Of a DNA stretch of 64,000 nucleotides, positions 16,035-24,325 are shown piece after piece; positions within the stretch are counted from its first letter, which is position 1; each line of letters begins with the position of its first letter. The translations under genes were made by a program, and so were the position numbers. The DNA is from Alphaproteobacteria bacterium 32-64-14. Lineage in GTDB: Bacteria; Pseudomonadota; Alphaproteobacteria; Caulobacterales; Hyphomonadaceae. Under the pieces are notes generated by a model. It made no database searches. It worked only from the letters and a program-made list of their open reading frames with translations, and was not told the origin of the DNA. Where the stretch lies: the NCBI GenBank assembly GCA_002280725.1, contig NCEM01000002.1, forward strand, positions 40,915 through 104,914, written 5' to 3'.

Positions 16035-17120
16035 ATGAATCTCGCAACGTCGTCACACACACTCCTGAAACGCGCCGCGATGGCCGGCGTCGCCCTCAGC
16101 GCCGCCTTCATGGCGTTCGGCTGCGTGTCGACCGGCGGCGCAACGGGCCAGCCGGCGGTTGTGCCGGCTGCGGCTGAAGCGGCCACCTTCGAGCAGGATC
16201 GCAAGGCGATCATGGCGATGGCGGGCGATTATCGCGTGCGCTTCGACTTCAACGAGACCGTCTCGTTTCTGAAGGACTACAAGGTCACCGAGCCGAGCCG
16301 TTCGGGCGGCTATGAGGTCGTGCGCGTGATCGAGGACAGCGGCAATTTCATCAGCCTGCAGCACATCCTGGTCATCGAGGCGGGCGAAGAGAAATTCCCG
16401 ATCAAGCATTGGCGCCAGGACTGGCGTTACGAGCCGGACAGCGTGCTGATCTTCATCGGCGGCAATGCGTGGGAGAACCGCGTCATCCCCGCCGCCGAGG
16501 CCAAGGGCAAGTGGTCGCAGACCGTCTATCAGGTTGAAGACTCGCCGCGTTATGGCGCGCTGGGCGCGTGGGATCATTCCAACGGGATTTCCGCGTGGAC
16601 GCCGCCCGCCGAATTGCGCCCGCTGCCGCGCCGCGAATCCACGACGCGCGACGACTATTACGGCGTGCTCGCCATGAACCGCCACGCGATCACGTGGGAT
16701 GGCTGGGTGCACGAACAGGACAACTCCAAGATCGCGCTGATCGATGGCGAGCAGCGCATCATCGCGCGCGAGCAGGGTGTGAACACCTATCGCCACTACG
16801 CCGACTTCGACGAGAATGTCGCGCTCGACTACTGGAACGCGACGAAGGATTTCTGGGCTGCGGTGCGCGTCGAGTGGTCGACATTCGAGACGCCGGGCAC
16901 GAGCTTCGGGCTTACAGTGAAGGGCGAGCCGGAGCCGATCTATACGCCGCTTCTCGAACTCGCGGACAATATCCAGGCGGGCACGACGACGACAGATGCG
17001 GCCATCGTTGAGGCTCGCAAGGTGATTGCGCAATTCACGACGCGCGATGTTGAGCCGCTGGCGCAGCGCATCGCGAAGGCCCCGGATGCCGCAGCCAAGA
17101 CGGCGTCGGCGGCGCACTAG
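16035..17120 (+). CDS. DUF6607 family lipoprotein
   Basis: A 361-residue exported protein. Residues 1-36 form a lipoprotein signal with lipobox AFGC. The body matches what I recall of the DUF6607 family: KAIMAMAGDYRVRFDFNETV, YEVVRVIEDSGNFISLQHILV, KHWRQDWRYEP, QTVYQVEDSPRYG, RHAITWDGWVHEQDN. These are found in gammaproteobacteria and alphaproteobacteria beside TonB receptors. It is 19 bases downstream of the CbiX-like gene and most likely in the same operon. The function is unknown; a periplasmic role in uptake of the receptor's ligand is inferred. It converges with the dioxygenase gene, leaving only 16 bases between stops. Confidence 0.75.
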   Translation: MNLATSSHTLLKRAAMAGVALSAAFMAFGCVSTGGATGQPAVVPAAAEAATFEQDRKAIMAMAGDYRVRFDFNETVSFLKDYKVTEPSRSGGYEVVRVIEDSGNFISLQHILVIEAGEEKFPIKHWRQDWRYEPDSVLIFIGGNAWENRVIPAAEAKGKWSQTVYQVEDSPRYGALGAWDHSNGISAWTPPAELRPLPRRESTTRDDYYGVLAMNRHAITWDGWVHEQDNSKIALIDGEQRIIAREQGVNTYRHYADFDENVALDYWNATKDFWAAVRVEWSTFETPGTSFGLTVKGEPEPIYTPLLELADNIQAGTTTTDAAIVEARKVIAQFTTRDVEPLAQRIAKAPDAAAKTASAAH

Positions 17121-17136
17121 GGGCTGGCTGTCCAGC

Positions 17137-18309
17137 CTAGAGCAGGTGTTGTTCAGCCTCGTCGCGGTGTTTCTTCAGGTATTTCATGAAGGGCGTGCCG
17201 CCGGTGCCGATGTCGGTGTCGTTGCCGGCTGAGTCCTTGCCTTGCTTGTTGATGTAGCTCGCGGCGTATTCGAGGTGGCGCGTGCGGAAGCGGGCGAGGC
17301 TGCGGATATTGGTGTTGTAGATCTCGCGCAGGTTGGCGTTGCCGGACGCCTGCACGAAGGCGCGCAGGTTCGATAGCGCACGCACCTTGTCGACGAAGGT
17401 GCGGTGCGCGGGCGGGCGATAGATGTGCAGCTCGTCGAGGAAGGTGCGCAGCGGATCGGCGGCGTGGCCGACGCCCAGCAGCGCATCCATCGAGGGCACG
17501 ATGGTCGATTGCGATCCAGTCTGGCCGCGGAAGGCCTGTGGCTTGCCGCCGGTTTCGGCGACGCCCTCGTAGATCAGCCCATCGCCCAGCGCCGGGTTGT
17601 CCTTCCAGCCGTGGATGTAGGGGCGGACGCGGTGGAAGTAGACATACGGATCGCAACGCTCGGGCATGCGATCGAAGATGGCGTTCACATCGTCCCAGCC
17701 CTGGTTGATCAGCGCGAGGCTGGCCTCGACAGCGGCGGCGTCGCCGTTTTTCACAGCCTCCAGCACGCGCGGAATTTCCGCGAGCATCGCGCCCGCGCGC
17801 GCTTCGATGGCGACGTGGACGAGCACGAACCAGGCTTCATCCTGTCCGGCGAGGAAGTTCTGGATCATCCAGATATTGTCGAGACTGATCGGGCCTGAGC
17901 GATCCAGCCGATCCCAATTGTCGAGCACGTAGGCCGAGTAGGGCAGCAGGGGTTGCTGGCCGAGGCGTTTGGCGAGCGCCCACATCGGCACGGCGAGCGG
18001 CGAGGGGAGGGACGCCGGCGCTTCAGCCTCGCCCCACACATAGGCCTGCACCATGAAGGAATAGCGGACCATGGCGGTGCGGAGCTGGGCATCGCTCGCC
18101 TCGGCGCAGAACGTCTTGAGGTCGAGCACAGGCAGGTCCGACAGGTGGCGGCGGATGCGGCCGGTGAGCAGCGTGCGGGGCAGGTCGCGGGCGGCTTCTT
18201 CCGGGGCGGCGAGGTCGGACGGCAGGGTCACGTCCGCCGCGTTGTAGGAGCAAAGAAAGCCCCTTTGCGACGTCATATCGTGGTCGGAAAGGCTCAGAAG
18301 TCCGGTCAT
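17137..18309 (-). CDS. Indoleamine 2,3-dioxygenase family heme protein
   Basis: Heme dioxygenase related to eukaryotic indoleamine 2,3-dioxygenase (tryptophan or related indole to N-formylkynurenine). Diagnostic blocks: QSTIVPSMDALLGV, HRTFVDKVRALSNLR, the proximal heme histidine in FRTRHLEYAASYI, and GTGGTPFMKYLKKHRDE near the end. About 390 residues. The frame stays open to 18396 without a family N-terminus; AGGGAA precedes the ATG at 18309, chosen here. No kynureninase or formamidase gene is nearby, so a complete kynurenine pathway cannot be claimed; PrnB-like indole chemistry is an alternative. It converges on the DUF6607 gene and is divergent from pstB. Confidence 0.8.
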   Translation of the reverse strand: MTGLLSLSDHDMTSQRGFLCSYNAADVTLPSDLAAPEEAARDLPRTLLTGRIRRHLSDLPVLDLKTFCAEASDAQLRTAMVRYSFMVQAYVWGEAEAPASLPSPLAVPMWALAKRLGQQPLLPYSAYVLDNWDRLDRSGPISLDNIWMIQNFLAGQDEAWFVLVHVAIEARAGAMLAEIPRVLEAVKNGDAAAVEASLALINQGWDDVNAIFDRMPERCDPYVYFHRVRPYIHGWKDNPALGDGLIYEGVAETGGKPQAFRGQTGSQSTIVPSMDALLGVGHAADPLRTFLDELHIYRPPAHRTFVDKVRALSNLRAFVQASGNANLREIYNTNIRSLARFRTRHLEYAASYINKQGKDSAGNDTDIGTGGTPFMKYLKKHRDEAEQHLL

Positions 18310-18634
18310 TTCGTGATTCCCTGCCAAAAGCCCGGCTGAACGGGCAGAAACCACGCCGCCTGCGGGGTGTAAATCCGCGCCCGCCCGCGTGCCCAAGCGT
18401 CAATCCGGGCTTTTTCCACAGGTCACATGCCTGGATTTCACCCTGCCGATCATGTCGCGGGTGACCTGGAACCCGGTTTCGCAGGACTGTCACAAATTGC
18501 CCCTACATGACGGGGACGCAAAGGCGGCTGGGTCTGATGTTCCAAAGCATGATCACTGAAACGCGCGCCGCACAGGGCGCCGCGGGATTCAGCGATTTGG
18601 GATGTCGGGACTGTCGCGTCCAACGGAGCGGGAG
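18310..18634. other. Divergent intergenic region between dioxygenase and pstB
   Basis: About 325 bases with no gene. It holds an inverted repeat CAGGTCAC/GTGACCTG (18419-18426 and 18461-18468) and a single CTGTCAC (18487-18493) followed by an A/T stretch, which looks like half of a Pho box but has no convincing second half 11 bases on. Nothing else recognised. Confidence 0.5.
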
Positions 18635-19471
18635 ATGAGCCGGATGGACCCGATGCCGCCTCTCCGCGCGGACACGCTGACGGCCACGCGCCCGGCTGCT
18701 GCCGCTCCCAAGGTGACAACCAAGATCAAGGCCGATGCCGTTTCGGTTTTCTACGGCGAGAAGCAGGCGCTGTTCGATGTCTCGCTCGACATGCCCGAGA
18801 AGTCGGTCACCGCGCTGATCGGACCTTCGGGCTGCGGCAAGTCCACCTTCCTGCGGTCGATCAACCGCATGAACGACACGATCCCGAGCTGCCGCGTGAC
18901 CGGCCGGATCGAGATCGACGGGCAGGACGTCAACGACAAGGCGATCGACCCGGTGCTGCTGCGTGCGCAGGTCGGCATGGTGTTCCAGAAGGCCAACCCC
19001 TTTCCGAAATCGATCTTCGAGAACGTCGCCTATGGCGTGCGCCTGCATGGCCTTGCCAGCTCGCGCGACCAGATGCGCGAGATCGTCGAGGCCTCGCTGC
19101 GCAAGGCGGGCCTGTGGGACGAGGTGAAGGACCGGCTCAATGCGTCCGGCGCTGGCCTCTCCGGCGGCCAGCAGCAGCGTCTGGTGATCGCCCGCGCGAT
19201 CGCCGTGAACCCCGAAATCATCCTGATGGACGAGCCGTGCTCGGCTCTTGACCCCATCGCCACGGCCAAGGTCGAGGAACTGATCGACGAGCTGAAGGCC
19301 AATTACTGCATCGTCATCGTCACGCACTCGATGGCCCAGGCGGCCCGCGTGTCGCAGCAGACGGCGTTCTTCCACATGGGCCAGTTGATCGAGACCGGAC
19401 CGACCGAGGCCATCTTCACCAATCCCAGGAACTCGCGCACGCAGGACTACATCACAGGTCGTTTCGGCTAA
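18635..19471 (+). CDS. pstB: Phosphate ABC transporter ATP-binding protein PstB
   Basis: ATPase of the high-affinity phosphate importer. Walker A GPSGCGKS at residues 63-70, PstB-typical [19 protein letters not shown]-loop [19 protein letters not shown], signature LSGGQQQRL, Walker [14 protein letters not shown], and switch His in [11 protein letters not shown] frame start at 18602 lacks a ribosome-binding site; GGAG is 6 bases before the ATG at 18635, giving 278 residues. The first about 30 residues are an Ala/Pro/Thr extension. It is followed by phoU and phoB. The permeases PstC and PstA and the binding protein PstS are not in the window. Confidence 0.95.
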   Translation: MSRMDPMPPLRADTLTATRPAAAAPKVTTKIKADAVSVFYGEKQALFDVSLDMPEKSVTALIGPSGCGKSTFLRSINRMNDTIPSCRVTGRIEIDGQDVNDKAIDPVLLRAQVGMVFQKANPFPKSIFENVAYGVRLHGLASSRDQMREIVEASLRKAGLWDEVKDRLNASGAGLSGGQQQRLVIARAIAVNPEIILMDEPCSALDPIATAKVEELIDELKANYCIVIVTHSMAQAARVSQQTAFFHMGQLIETGPTEAIFTNPRNSRTQDYITGRFG

Positions 19472-19529
19472 GACTGGTCGCTTCGGATAAGGTCCGAAAG
19501 GCTGTAGGGTGCGCCGAGGAGGCAAGGAC

Positions 19530-20222
19530 ATGACGGAACATACGGTCAGGTCGTTCTCGCAGGATCTGGAGGAACTCTCCGGTGATCTCGCCCGTATGGG
19601 CGGTCTTGCGGAAGACATGCTTTCGGACGCGATCCAGGCCATCGCCTCGCGCGATCTCGCGCTCGCTGAAACGGTCGTCGCGCGCGATCCGCAGATCGAT
19701 CACCTGCAGGTGGAAGTCGAGAAGAAGATCCTGCGGCTCCTTGCACTTCGCCAGCCGCTGGCACGCGACCTGCGCCAGACGATTTCGGCGCTCAAGATCG
19801 CGACCGAACTCGAGCGTATCGGCGACCTTGGCAAGAGCATCGCCAAGCGCGTGAAGCTGATCGACGGCATCGAGCCGGCGAACGCGCTGAAGGGCGTTGC
19901 GCGCATGGGCCGCCTGGTGACGGCGCAGCTGAAGCGCGTGCTCGACGCCTACACGGCGCAGGAAACGGATGCGGCCAACAAGGTGTGGTCGCGCGACGAG
20001 GAAGTGGACGAGCACTACCAGTCGCTGTTCCGCGAAGTCGTCACCTACATGATCGAAGATCCGCGCACGATCTCCGCCTGCGCGCATCTGCTTTTTGTCG
20101 CCAAGAATCTGGAACGGATCGGCGACCACTGCACGAACATCGCCGAGGAAATCCACTTCCTCGTCACCGGCGAGCAGCTCCCCGTCGAAAGGCCGAAAGT
20201 CGATGCCCTCAACAGCAACTGA
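19530..20222 (+). CDS. phoU: Phosphate signalling regulator PhoU
   Basis: A cytoplasmic all-helical protein that links the Pst transporter to PhoR and represses PhoB activation when phosphate is ample. 230 residues forming two PhoU repeats: LEELSGDLARMGGLAEDML...RDPQIDHLQVEVEKKIL and the second carrying SRDEEVDEHYQSLFREVV, each with the acidic metal-binding E/DxxxD pattern. The longest frame starts at 19509 (GTG), but GGAGG lies 10 bases before the ATG at 19530. It is 58 bases after pstB, and its 3' end overlaps the likely phoB start by 20 bases. Confidence 0.94.
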   Translation: MTEHTVRSFSQDLEELSGDLARMGGLAEDMLSDAIQAIASRDLALAETVVARDPQIDHLQVEVEKKILRLLALRQPLARDLRQTISALKIATELERIGDLGKSIAKRVKLIDGIEPANALKGVARMGRLVTAQLKRVLDAYTAQETDAANKVWSRDEEVDEHYQSLFREVVTYMIEDPRTISACAHLLFVAKNLERIGDHCTNIAEEIHFLVTGEQLPVERPKVDALNSN

Positions 20223-20940
20223 CCTGGAACGCCCGCCCATGCGCCCCGCCGCCGCCACGCGGCCCTACGCACTGATCGTCGAGGACGAGGCGCCGCTGGT
20301 CGAACTGATCCGCTACAACCTCGTCAAGGAAGGCTATGAGGTCACGACGGCGACCGATGGCGAGGAAGCCCTCCTGCTGATCGAGGAGCGCCAGCCGGAC
20401 ATCGTGCTGCTCGACTGGATGCTGCCCAAGCTCGCCGGCATCGAGGTTGCCCGCCGCCTGCGCTCGAAGGCCGCCACACGCAACCTGCCGATCATCATGC
20501 TGACGGCGCGCGCCGAGGAAAGCGACCGCATCCGCGGCCTCGATATCGGCGCTGACGACTATATGACCAAGCCGTTCTCGATGTCGGAGCTGACTGCGCG
20601 TATCCGCGCCGTGATGCGCCGCATCCGCCCGGCGCTGGCTGAGGATGTTGTGGTGGTGGGCGATATCTCCATCGACCGCGCGGCGCACAAGGTGACGCGC
20701 GGTGGCGCCGATGTGCACCTGGGGCCGACAGAATTCCGTCTGCTCGACTATTTCATCCAGCATCCCGGCCGCGTGTTCAGCCGCGAACAGCTGCTCGATG
20801 CGGTGTGGGGCTCTGACGTCTATGTCGAGACGCGCACAGTCGACGTGCATATCGGGCGCCTCCGCAAGGCGCTGAGCAAGGGCGGGGCGGATGATCCGAT
20901 CCGCACCGTGCGCTCGGCCGGCTACGCGCTGAACGTCTAG
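20203..20940 (+). CDS. phoB: Phosphate regulon response regulator PhoB
   Basis: OmpR-family two-component regulator. The receiver domain has the acidic pair EDE at residues 27-29, phospho-acceptor Asp71 in VLLDWMLPK, Thr in IIMLTARAEE, and Lys in MTKPFS. The winged-helix DNA-binding domain ends TVDVHIGRLRKAL...IRTVRSAGYAL. With the ATG at 20203 it is 245 residues and overlaps phoU; an ATG at 20239 (MRPAAATRPYALIVEDE) is equally possible, and neither has a clear Shine-Dalgarno. The order pstB-phoU-phoB is standard in this class and supports the name. Its kinase phoR is 9 kb upstream. Confidence 0.92.
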   Translation: MPSTATDLERPPMRPAAATRPYALIVEDEAPLVELIRYNLVKEGYEVTTATDGEEALLLIEERQPDIVLLDWMLPKLAGIEVARRLRSKAATRNLPIIMLTARAEESDRIRGLDIGADDYMTKPFSMSELTARIRAVMRRIRPALAEDVVVVGDISIDRAAHKVTRGGADVHLGPTEFRLLDYFIQHPGRVFSREQLLDAVWGSDVYVETRTVDVHIGRLRKALSKGGADDPIRTVRSAGYALNV

Positions 20941-21002
20941 GGCGGATCAATTCGGCCCGCCTCGTGGCGCCATCCGCTCGCTTCGCGGGCAGCCCCTTCC
21001 GT

Positions 21003-21039
21003 CATGCTTCGCATGCCACCTTCCCCAGCTGCGCTGGGG
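21003..21039. repeat. Small palindromic intergenic repeat after phoB
   Basis: CATGC-TTC-GCATG (21003-21015) followed by CCCCAG-CTGCG-CTGGGG (21023-21039). The combination resembles short palindromic repeats common between genes in this class and may also terminate the pst-pho transcript. Confidence 0.45.
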
Positions 21040-21062
21040 CAGGACCACAAACCAGAAGACGG

Positions 21063-21485
21063 CTAGTCCATCTCCAGCGCGAACATCGTTATGGTGTCGT
21101 GCGTGAACGCCTGCGCCGCGTAGAAGCCCTGCGCGCCGCCATTGTTGTTTTCTGTCGCGACCCACGCATAGGTGCAGCCTTGGCGCTTGCCCCAGCCCAG
21201 CATGCGCGCCATCAGCGCAGAGGCGATGCCGCGCCGCTGGTGCGAGGGGGCTGTGCCCAGATTGTCGATGTAGAGATCCGGCGCGCGATCCGGCTGCAGG
21301 TGAACGCTGCCGCGAATCTGGCCGACGACGAGCGGGCCGTCCGTGGCGACGAACATCGCGTGCAGCGGGGCGGTTGCGTAGGCGGCGAGATGCGCGGGGT
21401 CGATGGCGTGGTCGAACACGTCTGGATCGACATGGTCGAGCAGGGCCATGTTGGCGGGGGTGATGTGGTGGATGGCGGCGCTCAT
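21063..21485 (-). CDS. GNAT family N-acetyltransferase
   Basis: A 140-residue acetyl-CoA-dependent acyltransferase. The family core is visible: LYIDNLGTAPSHQRRGIASALMARMLGWGKRQGC, with QRRGIA as the acetyl-CoA pyrophosphate-binding motif A, then AWVATENNNGGAQGFYAAQAF as motif B. The frame opens at 21509, but AAAGG precedes the ATG at 21485 and MSAAIHHITPAN is a typical GNAT beginning. It faces phoB in convergent orientation. The substrate is not predictable. Confidence 0.8.
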   Translation of the reverse strand: MSAAIHHITPANMALLDHVDPDVFDHAIDPAHLAAYATAPLHAMFVATDGPLVVGQIRGSVHLQPDRAPDLYIDNLGTAPSHQRRGIASALMARMLGWGKRQGCTYAWVATENNNGGAQGFYAAQAFTHDTITMFALEMD

Positions 21486-21531
21486 GTGGAGCCTTTCAGT
21501 CTTGTCCACAGGGTAGGGCCTGCGCCACGTC

Positions 21532-21597
21532 CTGTCATTCCGGGCGCGCCGCAGGCGGGACTGGCAGTTTCAGGGTGTCTCTGAAGCGGGATGACAA
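21532..21597. repeat. REP-like element, GTCATTCC family
   Basis: Begins CTGTCATTCCGGG and ends GCGGGATGACAAG, so the ends are roughly inverse (TGTCATTCC against GGGATGACA) around a 45-base centre. Lies between the divergent GNAT and purB genes. The same terminal sequence occurs at 22979 and 63746. Confidence 0.5.
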
Positions 21598-21645
21598 GCC
21601 GCGTTCACCGTCATAAAGCCTCCGCAACACGCCCCGGAGCCGCCC

Positions 21646-22956
21646 ATGATCCCCCGCTATGCCCGTCCCGAGATGGTTGAGATCTGGGAGCCGGAAAGCC
21701 GCTATGCGATCTGGCTCGAGATCGAGACGCTGGCGGCCGAGGCGATGGCGGAACTCGGCATGATCCCGGCCGATGTGCCCAAAGCCGTGCGGGAGCGCGG
21801 CGGCTTCGACGTGGCGCGGATCGACGAGATCGAGCGCGAAGTGAAGCACGATGTGATCGCGTTCCTCACGTCCGTTTCCGAGCATGTGGGCGAAGAAGCC
21901 CGCTTCCTCCACCTCGGCATGACATCGTCGGACGTGCTCGACACCTGCCTAGCGGTGCAGCTGCAGCAGGCGAGCGACATTCTGCTCAAGGGCATGGATC
22001 GCGTGCTCGCCGCGCTGAAGAAGCGGGCGCTGGAGCACAAGCTGACGCCCACGATTGGTCGCAGTCATGGCATTCATGCGGAGCCGACGACGTTTGGCGT
22101 CAAGCTCGCGGGCTTCCACGCCGAGTTTGCGCGGGGCCGGAAGCGCCTTGAAACGGCGCGTGCGGAAATCTCGACCTGCGCCATCTCGGGCGCGGTGGGC
22201 ACATTCGCGAACATTGATCCCCGTATTGAGGAAATGGTCGCGGCCAGAATTGGGCTGGCTGTCGAGCCGGTGTCGACGCAGGTGATCCCGCGCGACCGGC
22301 ATGCGGCCTACTTTGCGGCGCTGGGCGTCATTGCGTCGAGCATCGAGCGCCTGGCGACGGAGGTCCGGCACCTGCAGCGCACGGAAGTGCTTGAGGCTGA
22401 GGAGTTCTTCTCCGAAGGGCAGAAGGGCTCGTCCGCCATGCCTCACAAGCGCAATCCGGTGTTGACGGAAAACCTCACCGGTCTTGCGCGCCTTGTGCGC
22501 TCGTCGGTCGTGCCGGCGATGGAGAATGTGGCGCTGTGGCATGAGCGCGATATCTCGCACTCGTCCGTTGAGCGCGGCATCGGGCCGGACGCCACCATCC
22601 ACCTCGACTTTGCGCTCAACCGTCTCGCGGGCGTGATCGAGAACCTGCTGGTCTATCCGGAGAACATGCTAGCCAACCTCAACAGGCTCGGAGGTCTCCA
22701 TAATTCGCAGCGTGTGCTGCTGGCGCTGGTGGAAAAGGGTGCAAGCCGCGAGGATGCGTATCGCCTCGTGCAGCGCAACGCGATGAAGGTGTGGCGCGAT
22801 GCGGGCCGCAAGGACGGCGACTTCCTCCGCAATCTAGAAGGCGATGCGGATGTCACGAAGCATCTGACTGCTGCAGAACTCGGCGATATGTTTGACCTCG
22901 ACTATCACTTCAAGGGTGTCGACGTGATCTTTGCGCGGGTGTTTGGGGCGGCTTGA
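21646..22956 (+). CDS. purB: Adenylosuccinate lyase
   Basis: Fumarase-superfamily lyase acting twice in purine synthesis: SAICAR to AICAR plus fumarate, and adenylosuccinate to AMP plus fumarate. 436 residues. The signature SSAMPHKRNPVLTENL carries the catalytic serine loop; TSSDVLDTCLAVQL and GRSHGIHAEPTTFG carry the general-acid His region. The start MIPRYARPEMVEIWEPESRY is the usual PurB beginning. Other purine genes (purC, purS, purQ) follow 2-6 kb downstream on the same strand, but intervening minus-strand genes exclude a single operon. Confidence 0.96.
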   Translation: MIPRYARPEMVEIWEPESRYAIWLEIETLAAEAMAELGMIPADVPKAVRERGGFDVARIDEIEREVKHDVIAFLTSVSEHVGEEARFLHLGMTSSDVLDTCLAVQLQQASDILLKGMDRVLAALKKRALEHKLTPTIGRSHGIHAEPTTFGVKLAGFHAEFARGRKRLETARAEISTCAISGAVGTFANIDPRIEEMVAARIGLAVEPVSTQVIPRDRHAAYFAALGVIASSIERLATEVRHLQRTEVLEAEEFFSEGQKGSSAMPHKRNPVLTENLTGLARLVRSSVVPAMENVALWHERDISHSSVERGIGPDATIHLDFALNRLAGVIENLLVYPENMLANLNRLGGLHNSQRVLLALVEKGASREDAYRLVQRNAMKVWRDAGRKDGDFLRNLEGDADVTKHLTAAELGDMFDLDYHFKGVDVIFARVFGAA

Positions 22957-22978
22957 TTCAGCGAGCTATCCCCACTGA

Positions 22979-23007
22979 GTCATTCTCGGGACAAGCCCGA
23001 GAATGAC
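22979..23007. repeat. REP-type hairpin, GTCATTC family
   Basis: GTCATTCTCGGG (22979-22990), loop ACAAG, CCCGAGAATGAC (22996-23007): a perfect 12-bp stem just after purB, typical of the dispersed GTCATTCxCGGG palindromes of alphaproteobacteria. It may act as a transcription stop or RNA-protecting stem. Confidence 0.7.
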
Positions 23008-23048
23008 GCCGTGTGTTGAGGGGGCAGGTCTGCAGTCCGAACAAAACA

Positions 23049-23080
23049 TGGGCCGGAGTCCACACCCGGACTCCGGCCCA
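23049..23080 (-). terminator. GC-rich hairpin, possible minus-strand terminator
   Basis: TGGGCCGGAGTCC (23049-23061) and GGACTCCGGCCCA (23068-23080) form a perfect 13-bp stem with a six-base loop. On the minus strand it is followed by TGTTTTGTTC, a partial U-run. The nearest upstream minus-strand gene ends at 23326, about 245 bases away, so the assignment is tentative. Confidence 0.4.
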
Positions 23081-23325
23081 AGGCCATGATGGCGGAGCAG
23101 GCCGGCGCGAGGGGTCGGGCGCCGCTGCTCCGACCGATGATGCAGGGCGCCCAGGGGGACTGAGGGCGCGTCCGCCTCAGGCGGCGGACAGTGCAGGCAT
23201 CGGCCGTGTCCAGACCGCCGGGGGACAGTCTTCAGGTCCAAGCGTGGCCGGAATTTCCTAAGAGAGACACCACCACGGCAGGGCAAATTTCACGCTGCGC
23301 GTTCACCATGATGCGGCGCCGAGCG

Positions 23326-24264
23326 TCAGGCGCTGGACGGTGGTTCTCGCGTGGCTGGTGGCGGATCAGGCTGCGGCGGAATCGCGGCGCTGGGTGGCTG
23401 AACGTTTGCTACGTTCGATGGCGCGCGGGGTTTCTCCAGCGCGTCGAGATAGGGTTTTATCGCCTCGATCATGACGGTCACGCCAATGCCGATCAGCGTG
23501 CCGATGATGATGAGCAGCGTATCGCGCAGACTCTGGCGGCCAGCCTGCTCCCACTGAACCGACATCATGGCGTTCGCTTCGAGGAAGCGCGAGGTCTCGC
23601 GTGCGTCGCGGCCTTCCTGCAGCTCGATGCCGCCCCTGAAGGACAGATCCCGCGCCTGCACAATGCCGCTGAAACGATAGAGCAGGCGGGGAACGACATA
23701 GGCGTTTTCCGCATCCGGCGGCGGCAGGTCATTGAAGAAGAAGTCGGCCACCCTGCTGGTGAAGCTCTCATAGCGCGCCAGCGACGGCGCATAGCAGCGC
23801 ACGATCTGCTGCCATGCCCCCGCGTCCGGCCAGACGGGACGCAGGCGATAGACTTTCTGGTTGTTCGGGCTGTCGTCCAGGATGTCCGCGCCGATCGACG
23901 CGCTCCGCGGGGGATCGTCCGCGAAGAAGTTGTCGACGAGATAGCACTCCGGCGGATCAGTCCTGCTGCCCAGAAGGATGATCGGGGCGTCGGCCGGGCT
24001 GACGAAGAAGGTGAGGTTCGCCAGTCCCGGCCTGCCGGAATCGGCGTAGCTCACCGTGTACTCGTAGCCGGCATCCGGATCGACGGGCTGTCCGGTGAAG
24101 ACCGCCGCCATCTGGAACGGCATCTTGTCGGGCCGGTAGGTGTTGGTGGCGATCGGGTCCGGCTCGAGCCGGGTCACCATGCCGGTCAGCCAAATGGCCA
24201 CGCCGAACATGACCGCGCCGATGCCCAGCCACACAAGCGACGATGTACGAACCTGGAAAGCCAT
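23326..24264 (-). CDS. Hypothetical bitopic membrane protein
   Basis: I do not recognise this 312-residue protein. It has an N-terminal membrane segment (about 9-29, LVWLGIGAVMFGVAIWLTGMV), a soluble middle of about 210 residues, a second membrane segment near residues 247-267 (LLIIIGTLIGIGVTVMI), and a Pro-rich cytoplasmic tail (PPSAAIPPQPDPPPATREPP). Two hydrophobic spans with a large loop imply a periplasmic domain. The segment LSFRGGIELQEGRDARETSRFLEAN just before the second span is Arg/Glu-rich. It is on the opposite strand to the purine genes. No function can be given. Confidence 0.65.
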   Translation of the reverse strand: MAFQVRTSSLVWLGIGAVMFGVAIWLTGMVTRLEPDPIATNTYRPDKMPFQMAAVFTGQPVDPDAGYEYTVSYADSGRPGLANLTFFVSPADAPIILLGSRTDPPECYLVDNFFADDPPRSASIGADILDDSPNNQKVYRLRPVWPDAGAWQQIVRCYAPSLARYESFTSRVADFFFNDLPPPDAENAYVVPRLLYRFSGIVQARDLSFRGGIELQEGRDARETSRFLEANAMMSVQWEQAGRQSLRDTLLIIIGTLIGIGVTVMIEAIKPYLDALEKPRAPSNVANVQPPSAAIPPQPDPPPATREPPSSA

Positions 24265-24325
24265 CGCCGCCCCACGCCCCGATTGCCGGGGCGCAGTCTA
24301 GCGGCTGGCGGACACCAGGCGAAGC

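Larger units (their letters stand above)
22957..23325. other. Intergenic region with two strong palindromes
   Basis: About 370 bases with no credible gene. It contains a REP-type hairpin (22979-23007) and a GC-rich hairpin (23049-23080), listed separately. The remainder is GC-rich with a small CCGCC-TCA-GGCGG dyad near 23175. I looked for SRP RNA, RNase P and 6S-like cores and saw none. Confidence 0.5.

Noticed and set aside
18487..18510. Pho box upstream of pstB
   Set aside because: Only one CTGTCAC half-site is good; the half-site expected 11 bases later does not match, so not called as a feature.
22966..23286. Minus-strand frame of 106 codons after purB
   Set aside because: It translates REP palindromes (VILGLVPRM is the usual false product) and has no family features.
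22957..23325. SRP RNA, 6S RNA or other structured RNA gene between purB and the membrane protein gene
   Set aside because: No GGTCAGGTCCGGAAGGAAGC-type core and no 6S-like bulged hairpin seen; only palindromic repeats.
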